Positions 1 to 11,100 of a stretch of DNA of 64,000 bases are shown one piece after another. The notes beneath the pieces were generated by a model that did not search any database, had not been told where the DNA came from, and worked only from the letters and a program-made list of their open reading frames with translations. Every line of letters starts with the position of its first letter. Position 1 is the first letter of the stretch. The position numbers and the translations under genes were made by a program. Origin of the DNA: Monocercomonoides exilis (Eukaryota > Preaxostyla > Oxymonadida > Polymastigidae); NCBI GenBank assembly GCA_001643675.2, contig LSRY02000022.1, positions 961,001-1,025,000 on the forward strand, given 5' to 3'.

Positions 1-2284
1 GCTTTCAGCTTTCAGAATTGTATTTGAAAGAGGGTGAAATCAATACCTCAACAATTGAAGCATTCTCTTTCATTCCCTTCATTTTATTCTTCTCCATCTT
101 TTTTATCTTCTGCATGCACCTCTTCTTCTTCTTCTACAAACCCTCAACTTCTTTCATAATCTGAATTCTCTCTGATTGTCGGTACCAACGTAGCAAGCAA
201 ACGAACAGAACTTGTCCACAACTCAGGAGGAGTAGAGAAGTGCTGCCCAAACTGCTTTGAGAACGAACATGGGCCAGAGCAGTTGAAAAAGGAGCGAAAT
301 GATAAAATATTCAGTACATGTCAAACTCCACAAGGGAGAGAAGAACTGGGCATGCCATTGTTTTATTGCTGCTGATGCCGAGAGCCGAAGGAAGAGAAAG
401 AGAAGATAGAAGGTTTGGAAGAAGAGCGGAAGGATATCAGTTGTCATCATCAAAGTGAGTGGCTTGTGAAGCAAAAGAAATTGTTGCCATAGGGAGAGAT
501 GAGAGGGATGATGGAGAGAGGGTGAAATGGGGGTGAAGCCAAAATGAAAGAAAAAGATAAGCAAGAGAAAGAGAAAGAAGGTGATGAAAAGGGGGGAAAA
601 ATAGCATTAACGAAAAAAGAATGAGGGTTGTGTCAAATTCAATGTAGATTTTGACGATTGAGTTGTTAGAGCAGGAACTTTGGAAGAGCTTTCAGTTTGT
701 GTAAGAAGAATAAGACGAGTTTGATAAAAATGAGAAAGAAAAGGAAGGATTTTCAAGAAGGGGAGAGGAAGCTGCATTTGTAAAATTTGAACGCGTTGAA
801 ACAGAATTTGCGACGAGAAACGCAATTAACTCAAAGACTGAAAGATTGATAGAAAACAAAAGAAAAAATAGAAAAGTGGATGATGCAAGAAAAGAAGTGA
901 GCATTTTTTTAAGAAGAAGAGGAAGATAGTTAGCGGTGGAGTTAATAGAAGTTAGGCGAGTGGACGAGCTTGCAAAGATACAGAAAAGTGAAAGGAATCC
1001 GAGCTTTTGATGAGAGATTATTTTCCTGTTTGTGGTGATGTTATGGTAGTGTATGAAGAGAAAGATACAGAAGCTTTATGAAAGCTGGGAAAAACAATGA
1101 ATTCTTTATTTACAAGAAGATGAAGCAAATGGAAAGGAAGCGAAACATTGAGCTGAAGCTGGGCCAGCGCTTGTTAAGAAGACGCAAAGAAACACGGTTT
1201 TGATTCTGGAGTGAAAATGAAGAAGAGAGAATGGATTTAAAAGAAAAAAGAAGAATACTTGAAAGACAGAGGAATTGTTGTGGAAGAGCCAAGGAGTTTG
1301 TATAAATCAACAGTCTTTTCTTCTTCAGCCGTTGAAGAAATCGTCGTTTTGTCTTATTTGAATTGGAAATAGCTTTTTTCTGTAAAATCAAATGCCAAAC
1401 GATCTTCATTCACAATATTCACACTATTCTAGCTCTTCACAAACACATTCTTCCCAATTTTTACACTGCATCCAGAAAAAGATCTGATGAAAGCTGATAT
1501 TCTTCTATATTCAAGCAATCAACCAAATTTACACTTCCTCCTTTCCCAAACACTTTCTTCATTGCTTTTTTTATTTTGCTCTTCTCCGACAATGTCACCT
1601 CAATTCTGGGTCCAATTATCACCATTCCAACTCCCATGCTCTCTCCAATCATTCCTTTCTCTTCTTCTTTCTCAACAACCTTCCCACTTCTTCCTTCATC
1701 TTTAGCCATCAAGATCACCAATACACCGATAAATCAGCACATACAATTTTTTCCACCTAATGTCCAGCACCTTCTTTTTAAGCCCAATCGCTTTGTGCAC
1801 ACTCTCGCATTTTTCATTTTGCAATTCGCAAAACAATTATTCAATGAAATGAACATATTCCATACGCCATATTAGCAAAGAATCCATCCAGTAATATAAA
1901 CTACCCAACATTTCAATTGCTGAATACTTCAGTTCTTTCGTTCCCAACAATAGAATTATTCTTTTGTGTGATGCTTCTCATGAGGAGAATAATGGCTCTT
2001 TCTCAGAAGCGAGACGAGACTCGAACACAAAACACATATATCTTCTGCGTCTTTCTCATTCACCCACTTTCTCGTTCACTCAGAACAGGCTAAACTTTGT
2101 GAAAAGAAAAACGTGTTTAAAGAGGAGATTTGCGGGAGCTGCTGGAGTTATCGAGGATCGCAGTGATAAGAATTATGAAAAAGTGCTGAAAGGAGAATCC
2201 TACAACATCAGAGTCGTTTTTGAAAGAAGATTTGAACGAGGAAGAATGGAAAGGGAAGGAAGAAGAGCGAAGGATATAGAATGA
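1..2284 (+). pseudogene. broken Glu/Lys-rich coding remnants, no family recognised
   Basis: The plus strand reads as protein in pieces if TAA/TAG are Gln. There is a Cys-containing stretch near 200-375 (CCPNCFENEH), then a charged, coiled-coil-like stretch near 610-1010 that crosses TAG, TAA, TAA and TAG codons, a Lys/Arg-rich piece near 1080-1300, a Pro/Ser-rich piece near 1576-1875, and an open frame 1964-2284 ending in TGA. The frame changes several times, for example at the G6/A5 runs near 590, and TGA codons interrupt near 375, 530 and 1010. This is either a decayed gene or a real gene with uncorrected indels and unseen introns. The left edge is cut by the window. No domain is recognised. 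Confidence 0.35.
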
Positions 2285-3079
2285 AGTTGTTTAATCTGTG
2301 GATCTGAAAAGGAGAAAGAGATTCTAAGATAAAGTCAGATATTGTCTATAGTGTAATTTGATAATCCACGATTTCGTTTAACGTTTGATGAAGCCGTTGA
2401 GCTATATGGTTGTTTTGAAAACTTGGTGACTTCATTTCAAATGAAGAAAAAGAAAATTCATTTATTTTTACAGAATATTTTAATTTTCGAAAAATTTGCA
2501 ATATTTTCCAGATCTTTCAATATTTTTTCTTTTATAACCTCTGTTTTACATGTTAAGAACTTTTATTTTATCTTTCTGATGAATTTGTTGGATTAACTTT
2601 ATTAATTTTTGGTTTATTTTTATCAAACTTGATCAATAATTTGTTTTTCACTCATAATATAAAAAAGGTTTGTTTTTTTGCATATAATAATTAAACAAAT
2701 ACATATTACAGAAATATAAGCTTAATACTTGTAAAAAAATCAATTTTCCTCTTTGATCAATAAATACCACTATTGATTTTATTTTATCGATTTTTGATCT
2801 TTTTTTATGATATCAAAAAAAATCACCCATATTCTGTATCCTCTTTTTCATCTTCCTTTGGTTCTTCAATCTTCGAAGACATTATCACTTGGGAGTCTTC
2901 TTTCAATTGGTTTCTGCCCTTTCTTTTTCTATGTAATACAGCTTTCTCACAATTGTATTCTTCTTTTTATCATTGTTCTGGCTTTCTTTCCTTCCTCTCT
3001 GTTCGTCTTTTTCAGTATATTGTTCCTGCGTTATCGAACTTTCTGGTGATGAAGCAATCACCCTGCCCATTGATGAGGC
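2285..3079. other. AT-rich intergenic stretch
   Basis: No supported gene, RNA or terminal repeat is visible. The plus-strand ORFs at about 2770-3236 lie partly opposite the recombinase frame of the adjacent element and look like shadows. The 3' terminus of the DIRS-like element should lie here but no repeat could be identified. Confidence 0.5.
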
Positions 3080-4093
3080 TCAATCTGAGAAAAAGAAATG
3101 TTTCAACAATGTGTTTGTTTGTGATGAAAGACGAGCAAACTTTGCAATATGCACTAGAGGAACACCTGTCATTGCCAAAGCCGAAATCAAAGCTACATTG
3201 ATTGGGTATGGAGTAAATGTGTCTTGTATTCCGTAATTGATAAGCGCTTCCTTGGCAAGTTTGCGAATCCCTCCTGCTGTTAATGAGGTCTGGGTATTTG
3301 TATTAAGGAGCAAACTGTTTGTGTTTGTATTGGCTTATTGAACTCTCTCCCACCAGGTCAAAAAAGGAAAAGCAGGACAAATAAGTGGCAATTCTGAGAA
3401 ATACGGAATAGCAATCTCTGTGCGTGTCTCCGAAGTCTTCAATCTCATATCAAGATATATTCCTTCTTCTTTAAGCCTTGAATTTCTCATGTCGATTCTC
3501 TCTTGCTTTGAAAATCTGCAAACTGAAAATAACATTGTTAACACAATCACCTTTATTGTCAGTTGCTAAAAGCTCAGTGTCTCATTCGGTCCCTGATCTG
3601 CAAAATATTTCAACAACGTCTGTGGGTTCCAAATTTCTCTGTTTTCTTTTCTCTTTGATCTGTTTGTTCTTCTGAACGCTCTGAATAGCATCTTAATGAG
3701 TGGGATATCACCTAAGCACGTATTGAAAACGAGACTGGAATAAAAAGAAACTGCAGCTCTTGTTATTTGCAGGCACGTAAGCGGCATTCCTCCATTTCTG
3801 AATAATAAAAATACGTTGGCGCAATTCGACGCCCAATCGAATATATTGTCTGGTATTTCTTTGTGGCAACATTCTTCCCATTGCTTTCCAAAATGTGCAA
3901 AGCCAAAGAGGTATCCTTTCCACGTTGTCTCCGCTATTCCCTTGCGGCACTCCTCTGCAATATCGGTTGAGAAAGTTTTCTACCACATAGAACGTTTCTT
4001 CCATTCTTCTCCATCACGCTGAATGAATTCAACAACATGATCCTCAACCGTACTGCAGGAAGACTGGCATTCATCAATTGCATTGAAAGGCAT
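3080..4093 (-). pseudogene. tyrosine recombinase of DIRS-like element 1, degenerate
   Basis: A phage-integrase-like recombinase would integrate the circular DNA intermediate of the element. Reading TAA/TAG as Gln, one frame is open from the ATG at 4093 to a TGA at 3080, crossing a TAG before KTFSTDI, a TAG after ADQGPNETLSF and a TAA after TWWERVQ. The first catalytic Arg box is probably VCRFSKQERI. The second box reads TPYPINVALISALAMTGVP, where the copy-2 recombinase has IRH; the expected Arg/Lys and His are Asn and Val. The C-terminal region ends KHFFFSD with no obvious nucleophilic Tyr. The enzyme is therefore probably inactive. The start is a convenient Met; the frame overlaps the end of the RT frame. 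Confidence 0.6.
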
Positions 4094-4125
4094 TTCTGTA
4101 AAACTTCCTTCTCCAGCTTCCAGTC

Positions 4126-5984
4126 TCAGTTCCTGTGTGGTATCGACTTCAAAAGAGCGTCCCAGTTCTAGCCTCTCCAGTTCGGCAGGAGTAAGATCAC
4201 TTGTGCTTTCTCACTTTTCGCTTTCTGAATCGTTCGTGCAATCAGACGCACAGGAGGGTAAGCCAAAACAACTTCGTCTTTCCATGGAACCATAAGACCA
4301 TCCTCTGCAATCGGACTGTTGATGCCACACAATCTCTCCAACTTGTGATTGTGACTTGCTGCAAACTCATCGAGTGTCGGTGTCATCTGTGCTATCTTTA
4401 GAATCTCTGGCAGCTCTTCTGCTCGCACTTCGTTATCACCTGCTCTCTCCAGTCTTGACAGCGTCTGCCCTTATGTTCTCGATGCCTGGGATGTGTGAAG
4501 CTCTCATCTCTATATGCATTTCCTCCTTCCATTTCCATATCTTTCTCAGAACGTGTCTCAAGTTCTTTCCTGCATTCCTTCTGTTTACATTGAAGACAAC
4601 CGCTGTGTTGTCCGACCTCAGATGAAGTCGACTGATTCCATTCCTCCAGAGCGCTGGGCCAAAATGGTTGAGAGCTAACTACACCGCCATTAACTCCCTG
4701 TAATTCGATGACTGTTTCGAAAGTTGCTGTGGAAGTCGATTGTGTGCGTCTAGCTGTTGATTGTTGATTGACAGCGTAGTTCCCCACGCCGCTTCCGATG
4801 CATCTGTTGTCATCACTGCCTGTGGGACAAATACTAGAATTTGCTTACGTTGAGGGCGTGATTTCAATATCTTCCTCCTTTGCAGAATCTGCTGTATACT
4901 GGATTCGTTGATTCTCATCTGGCAGTTCCATCCTTTCAACTGCAAGCTTTTTTATAAGATGTGATACATGGAATGCAGCCATAGGGAAGCGTCTTGCGAA
5001 ACAAAGAGGATTACACTGAGTTTTCCAATGAACGAGGCGAAATCTCTTATTCTCACCTTCTTGGCTTTCACTGCTCTCTCTTTCCATTTGTCCACTTCTT
5101 TCATCAATGCAAGTCTCCTGTCTTCCGTCAACTGGACCTCTATCATTTCCGTGTTCCATCTGTTTCCAAGAGAAACAAACTCTCAACTGATTGATAAGTT
5201 GTATTCATTCTTGTTCACAAGCAACCCAAACGACTCTAAAAACTGAACAATCTCTTCCATAATTCTTCTTTAATGCATTTGATTTTGATGCAATATTAGC
5301 AGGTCGTCCAAATAAGCTACCAACTGCACATGCCATCTTCTTCTTATTTCCTTTGTCACTTTCCTCATTTCATGTGTGAATATTCTGGGTGCATCAACGA
5401 ATCCGAAAGTCGTTCATTTGAATCTGTAATCTTTTCTGAGAAATCTGAAAGCAAGACATAGCTTGAGATCCTTTGAAACTGGGGGAAGATAATATGCCTG
5501 ATGAAGGTCGATCGTCACTGCCCAATCTTCTTCCAGCAATATTCTCTCCACTGTTCTCTCGTTGTCGCATTTGAAATGCGTTCTGAGGACCGCTGCATTC
5601 AAACGACGACAGTCTAAGATCTGCCTCCATGTTCCGTTCTTTTTCTTGATCAGGAATACGTTGTTCCTGTGTTTGACTTCTTCCTGCTTTATCTCCTCCA
5701 CTATTCCTGTCCTCGTCTGTTCCTCCAACAAATCCTTGAAGGCTCTTCTGTGCTCCTCGCTTGTTCGCTTGGCTCCATTTCTGAACGACTTTTTTGAAAG
5801 TTTCTCTCTCTCTTCTGCTCTTCCACATTGCTTGGACTCCATTTCGGATCAAATCTCCTCCTCCAATCTCTTTCCTTGCCTTTGAGAACAGCACCGTCCT
5901 TCCTCCAATGATCTGAACTGGCTGCAACTTTTTCTCTGTTGTTTTCGTCAATTCATTTGAAGACCCTGACTCTGACTTGTCCAT
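4126..5984 (-). pseudogene. reverse transcriptase / RNase H of DIRS-like element 1, frame-broken
   Basis: This polymerase copies element RNA to DNA. The RT fingers include KKKNGTWRQILDCRRLN and the active site is YLDD (VAYLDDLLILHQ). RNase H follows with TTDASEAAWG, then ELMAV-TAG-LALNHF, then SDNTAVVF and HIPGIEN. The TAG at 4679 and TAA codons at 4952 and just after the YLDD block fall inside conserved domain sequence and fit Gln. Damage: a frame change near 5830 in a GA run, in-frame TGA before TTFGFVDAPR and before EFVSLG, and an apparent 2-nt loss near 4450 after the HIPG block. The frame ends at a TGA at 4126. It overlaps gag by about 37 nt. Confidence 0.75.
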
Positions 5985-6499
5985 CCTGTTGCTCTTGTTC
6001 GGCTTCCATAGCTTCTCCTTCCTGAGAAAGAGTGGTGTCCGTAACGAAAAAACTTCTGACCTGCTCCTCCTTTTGACGGAGCCTGAACTGAGCTGGATGA
6101 AGGAAAATCCCTTTTTTCTTTTCGTGCCTCAAGCACAGCTTCAATAATCCTGTATCTCCTTCGCGCACCAGCCATATCAGTTTCCAGCTCCGATTCTTTC
6201 AAGATCTGTTCTTGTCTCGATGTCAATAGTCCAGCCGCCGCTTCCGCTCTCATTTTCTCCGCTGCTTTAAACCCGAACCGCCCTTGTATTCTGGTATTTC
6301 TAGACTCCTGGAACGCTTTAGCCTTAAGCACAAGTGCATCTGAAGCTCTCTGTCGTGCACTCTCCTTGTTGGAATCCATTTCGGCTAAGCAAAACATAAC
6401 GGCTTTGAACGCTTGACACAGGCACATCTCCTGCATATATCCTGTGCTATCTAGGTCATCGTTGAACCAGTTCTTAAATTTTGTAGCTGGTGGAGGCAT
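5948..6499 (-). CDS. gag-like ORF of DIRS-like element 1
   Basis: The frame begins MPPPATKFKNW and ends at a TGA (5948). It is 183 residues, mostly helical and charged in the middle (repeated Ala/Glu/Arg), with a Gly/Arg/Ser-rich tail that could bind nucleic acid (GRRSYGSRTRATG). Position directly ahead of the RT frame, overlapping it in another frame, makes it the likely Gag/coat protein of the element. No zinc knuckle is visible. The assignment rests on position and composition, not on a recognised domain. Confidence 0.55.
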   Translation of the reverse strand: MPPPATKFKNWFNDDLDSTGYMQEMCLCQAFKAVMFCLAEMDSNKESARQRASDALVLKAKAFQESRNTRIQGRFGFKAAEKMRAEAAAGLLTSRQEQILKESELETDMAGARRRYRIIEAVLEARKEKRDFPSSSSVQAPSKGGAGQKFFRYGHHSFSGRRSYGSRTRATGWTSQSQGLQMN

Positions 6500-6615
6500 T
6501 GGAGGAAATAAGGTGCTTCAATCGTGCAAGGAATATTCCTGCTGAATTGTTTCCACGGAGAAAATTGGAATCTGAATGCAGAGTAAGGATTTGTATGGAT
6601 CCTGTCCAAAAATTT

Positions 6616-6872
6616 GGGTAATTATTTTTGAAATCATTATATTTCATTCAAATTTTTCTGTTCAAAAATTTTCTTTGGATAAAAATAAATGATCACTGAA
6701 TAGTGAAAAGGCTTAATATAAAAATATTAATCTCAATTTCAGCAGATTCACTTATTCTCTTAACATTCGTGATAAATAAAGGATTAAAATTCAATAGCTT
6801 CACCCAATGACAAACAGATTCTGAATAAATAACACACCGAAAAAAGTTATGATTTCAAAAATAATCACCCAT
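6616..6872. mobile_element. MITE, TGGGTGATTATTTTTGAAA family, copy 1
   Basis: Imperfect terminal inverted repeats: TGGGTAATTATTTTTGAAA at the left and the complement of TGGGTGATTATTTTTGAAA at the right. No ORF inside. The same termini bound the elements at 13527-13788 and 34827-35069. The flanks here are TT on both sides rather than TA. It sits between the gag-like ORF and the large gene at 7348. Confidence 0.7.
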
Positions 6873-7347
6873 TTCTTCAAAAACAGATGCTGCAGCTTCG
6901 TATATGCCTTCTTCTTCTTCTCGTTTGCTCTTTTCTCTATCTGACGGCTGTGTTGAAGATCCTGTAGGCTGGTTGATAAAAGGCGGAGAAAGGAGCTGTT
7001 GTTGCGGTTGGACGTTCATTTGGCTTTGGACCCCACCTGGCAGTCCGTCTGTTTCTGTCGACGGCGTAAGTCCAGGAAATGTCGAGAATAGCGAGGATTT
7101 CTTCATCAATCCGATCGTGGCGATGACCCATTGATCGTGACCTCAAATGAAGGAGAAGGAATTGAATGTTTGTTTTTCTTGAAAATAAAGGTGCTTATGC
7201 ACTTTTATCATTATCATCTTCTTCCTCCTCCTCCTCTCCTTCTTCTTTTTCCTCTTCTTCTTCCTCTTCATCTCCTCCTCCTCCTTCTCCATTAACATTT
7301 TCCATTTAAACATCTTCAACCCTTCTTCCACACAAAACCCATCTGAC
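6873..7347. other. intergenic stretch, pyrimidine-rich towards the right end
   Basis: No gene is supported. The segment 7205-7300 is a CTT/CCT-rich tract of the kind that elsewhere in this window encodes poly-Ser. The frame of the gene at 7348 stays open for some codons upstream of its ATG, so the true start could lie further left. Confidence 0.4.
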
Positions 7348-8086
7348 ATGACTCATGAAACTTTTCTCTCTCCTCATCGCATTCTTCACACAAGAAAAAG
7401 AAACTATCCGCCTTCTCCTAGAATTCCTCCTTTTCAAGGGAGAGCAGAAAAGGAGAAAGAGAAGCATAAAACAAGTGAAGTCAGAGTGAAAGATGAGAAA
7501 GATAAAGAAATGAGCATGAGAAATTTGAAAAATGACAATGAGGTTATTCGATTTGAAAAAGGAAATATTCAAATAAATGAGAAAGACAAAAATAACCATT
7601 CATTTAATCAACTGGAGAATTCAACAAAGCAGACAAATGATGAGATCACAGGAATCGTGGATCCATTGAAGCAAAATTCGACTCATCATCATCATCAGCA
7701 GCAGCAACAGCATCATCAACAAAATTATCAACAGGATAATCAAGTGAATCAATTTTATCCACATGATCAACAAAATGTCTTCAATCAACAACAACAACAA
7801 CAACAGCAAAATAAACAAATGAAAAGAATGATTTCAGAGCAAAGAGAAGATGGACTGATCAATTTTGGTGATTCATTTGGGCGAAGAGCAGAATTTCTTA
7901 AAAAGACAGTGAAGAAAGAGATTGCGCAGATGAAAGGGGAGAATGTGAGCAAAGGAAGAAACCAGAATGGGGAAGAGAAAGAAGAGAAACAAGAAATTGA
8001 AGGCAAAGAAGCAAATGCTATTCATAATGATGTGAAAGAGAATGAGAATGAAAAAGAAAACATATTCAATGAGAATTACGAAAACA

Positions 8087-8118
<32 letters not shown>

Positions 8119-11100
8119 ATTGTTTCTTTGCAAAATTCACAATTCGAACAATCATTTTCTGATTTTGGCAATTTGAAAGCAATTTCACATAAAAACAGTT
8201 CGGCAAATGGCTTTTTTGTCTCTTCAATTCCACATTCATTGCATTCATTTGATTCGTCGCATTCAGAAGAGCCAAGTAATCGGAGAAAAAGCACTGCAGA
8301 TACGGCATTATCACAGAATTTGATGGATAGAAGAAACATAATGCAAAAGCAAGAGACAGAGCAAAGGAATAATGAAAGTGGTACTGTGGAAGAGAAAACA
8401 ATGAATGCAAATGATTATTACAATAATGAAATGGAAAATGCAGAAGATAGAGTGAAGCAGAATGCACAGAGGATGCTCGACATCATTTTGCCATTTTTGG
8501 AGGAGAAGATGTCCTCAAACGCGTCTTCAACATCTTCATCTTTTTCTTCCCTTCCTCCTTCTTCTTCAGCAGTTTCGACTTGTACAAATACAGTTCCCGT
8601 TCATATCCCCAAACCATCCTTTTTTGAAGAAGAAGAAGCAATTTCTTTGCCCATACAAAAAGTTCCTTCATTGGATCAAACAGCAAACAGAGCAGGATTG
8701 AATGATGCTTCTTCTGCCTCTCTCGTTGGATACAGCAGTCTTCCTGTGCTTCCGCAATGCAAACAGAATAGTTTTTCGTCTGCAATGGGAATTGCTTCAT
8801 CCAATGAGCTGGAAAAGAAGGAAGCGAATGGATTTGTTGAATCGAACTCTATTGACAATCCAGATGGGGTCCTTGTATAGTTTAGTCATTCAAACGAAAG
8901 CACAAGCAAAATGACTGGTGAATCAATAGAAGTCTGCGAGCCATTGACTGGAATGCAACACAGCTGTTCATTTGCCTCTGAGAAACCATCTGCAACATGA
9001 AAACATCATCATCAAAGAGGAGCAAGACAAGTGCCTCGTCCAGCGATGCTAAATGGGATGTCTTTGAGAAGCAGTTTACACTCAAACAAGCTTCTTTCAC
9101 AGAGCAGGCACAGCAGAATGAAGAAGTCGAGATCGTATGACAGAAACCTTCCTCTTTCTCCTCTCTCGCCAAACGCTTAGGATTCGGCAGCACTTGCTGA
9201 TATGCAGATCTTCGATTGGGCAGTGAATAAGAGGCTGAGGAAGGGGAAGGAAGATGAAGGAGTATTTATCCTGTCTGGAAACCAGCTTTCACCCATTTCT
9301 CCTCCAATGACTCAGTCACAAGAAGGAAATGGAAATGGAACAGGAAGGCTTTCAGCACTGCCTTTATCTGCGTCTTTGTCTTGGGAATTGTCAGCAGATA
9401 ATCCAACCTCGCCTTTTGCATCAGAAGCAACAACATCATTTTTTGAAGAACTGAAAAGAAGAGAAGATGAGAATGCTTCAACGAATGTTCAGGTTCAAGT
9501 GCAGAAAGTTGGAGGCAATGAGAATTTCATTCAAAGCGAAGAAAGCTCCAACCACCCGAAGGACATCGTCATCCAAATCACTCAACCAGCCACTGAGGAA
9601 AGCGAGTCTGAAGGATCAAAGCAGAGTTCAGAAGAAGAAAAGCCTCTGAAGGCAACAACGCACATTCTCGACTACCCAAAGAACCCACTCATTCGCACAG
9701 GGACTGTTCCAGCCATGCACAATGCATCGACCACGTTCCTCTCTTCTCACTCAGAGGTGTCTGTGGTCAGAACAATTCCATCACCACTTTCAATGAGGAA
9801 CGGATGTGGGGTGAATGAAAGTGGCGGAGGAAAGCCGACACAGAAGGAGTTTGATTCGTCGCCTCAGCTTGTGTATTGCGTTGATTCTGAGCCTGAAAAA
9901 GAATTCAACGTTGAGTTGAAAAAAACATTAGAGCAAAGAGAAAATGAAGAGCAAGGAGTATTCTTAACGACTTATGCTTGTTCCTCTTATTCTACTTCTT
10001 CTTCTTTCTCTACATCATCATCTTCTTCTTCTTCTTCTTGTTTTTCTCCTGTTTTCAATCATTCATCTTCGCAGAATGTCATTAATGACAGTCCAAATTG
10101 TCAGCAATGCAAACAGCAATCATCCCTTTTGAATGGACTTTTGTCGCCAAAACGCGACCGTTTGAAGGAAAGCAAGTTTCCACTGCTGAAATTATCCCGC
10201 TCGCAAATGTCACTGCTTCCTTCAATATTCCGGTTCAACACATCTTATTCCTCTCCTCCACTTTCACCACAATCGCCTGTTCTTTTGCCAAACAGTACAA
10301 ACATCTTCGGTACAAGTGGATTGTTGAAAGGGAAAAACTTCAGCAGAAATGAGACAGACATGCTGAGTCCCACTGGGTTTCTGCCTCCCCCACACCATTC
10401 TCCTCCAATTCATTCTGTTTCAGAGGCTCAACTTAGTGCTATGTTCCCCTCACTGCATCCTTGTTCACCCGAATCATCTCCTCAAAGAGAGCAACATTTG
10501 TCATCTCGCTCAGAACACCGCCCTCCACTGCTTCATCCCACGTGCCAATTTTCATCGATGAAAAAGCTGCCTCAGAACTCCTTTGATTCATCTGGAGGCA
10601 TCCTCTTTGGTAGTGTAGGTGCAGCTCTTCCCAGGTTGCCTTCTTCTGCTGCTCTGACAGACTACCACTCCAAGGAAATAGAGCAGAAAGGGGAAAGCGA
10701 AGCAAAAGGGAAGAATTCGAATGTGTTTGCTGTGGGAGCAAACGGGATAATTCGATTGACGCCAGAGAAATGCAATGCATTAATGCCCATGCAAATAGCA
10801 AGCCCTCCTATCCACTCTCCTTCAGTGTTCTCTTCTTCTGCCTCTGCGTTTTCGAGATATGTGCCAGCAGACTTCCAACAGAAGGGATTTGCACTTTTGG
10901 GGATGCAGAAGATATCGTCACGAGAGGAAATGCAGCAGAACGAGAACAATTCCTTTCAGGAATCTGTGCCATCTTCTTCGCCTGCTTTGTCATCTCCTCA
11001 TTTTGGAAGTATTGGAAGTCTGTCTCCAGGAGCTTTTGCTGGAATCAGTGCTTGTGCCAAAAACAATAATAACGTGAATGCCAATTCCAAGATTGTGAAT

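Larger units (their letters stand above)
3080..6499 (-). mobile_element. decayed DIRS-like (tyrosine-recombinase) retroelement, copy 1
   Basis: Three minus-strand coding modules lie in the order gag-like (5948-6499), RT/RNase H (4126-5984) and tyrosine recombinase (3080-4093). This is the set expected of a DIRS-type retrotransposon, which integrates by a tyrosine recombinase rather than a DDE integrase. Neighbouring modules overlap slightly or abut. TAA and TAG occur in frame in conserved places. Frameshifts and in-frame TGA codons show the copy is degenerate or imperfectly assembled. The limits given are those of the coding modules; no terminal repeats were found. A MITE lies just upstream of gag. 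Confidence 0.8.

Noticed and set aside
2773-5246. Plus-strand ORFs opposite DIRS-like element 1
   Set aside because: The minus strand carries RT, RNase H and recombinase motifs; the plus-strand frames are their complements.
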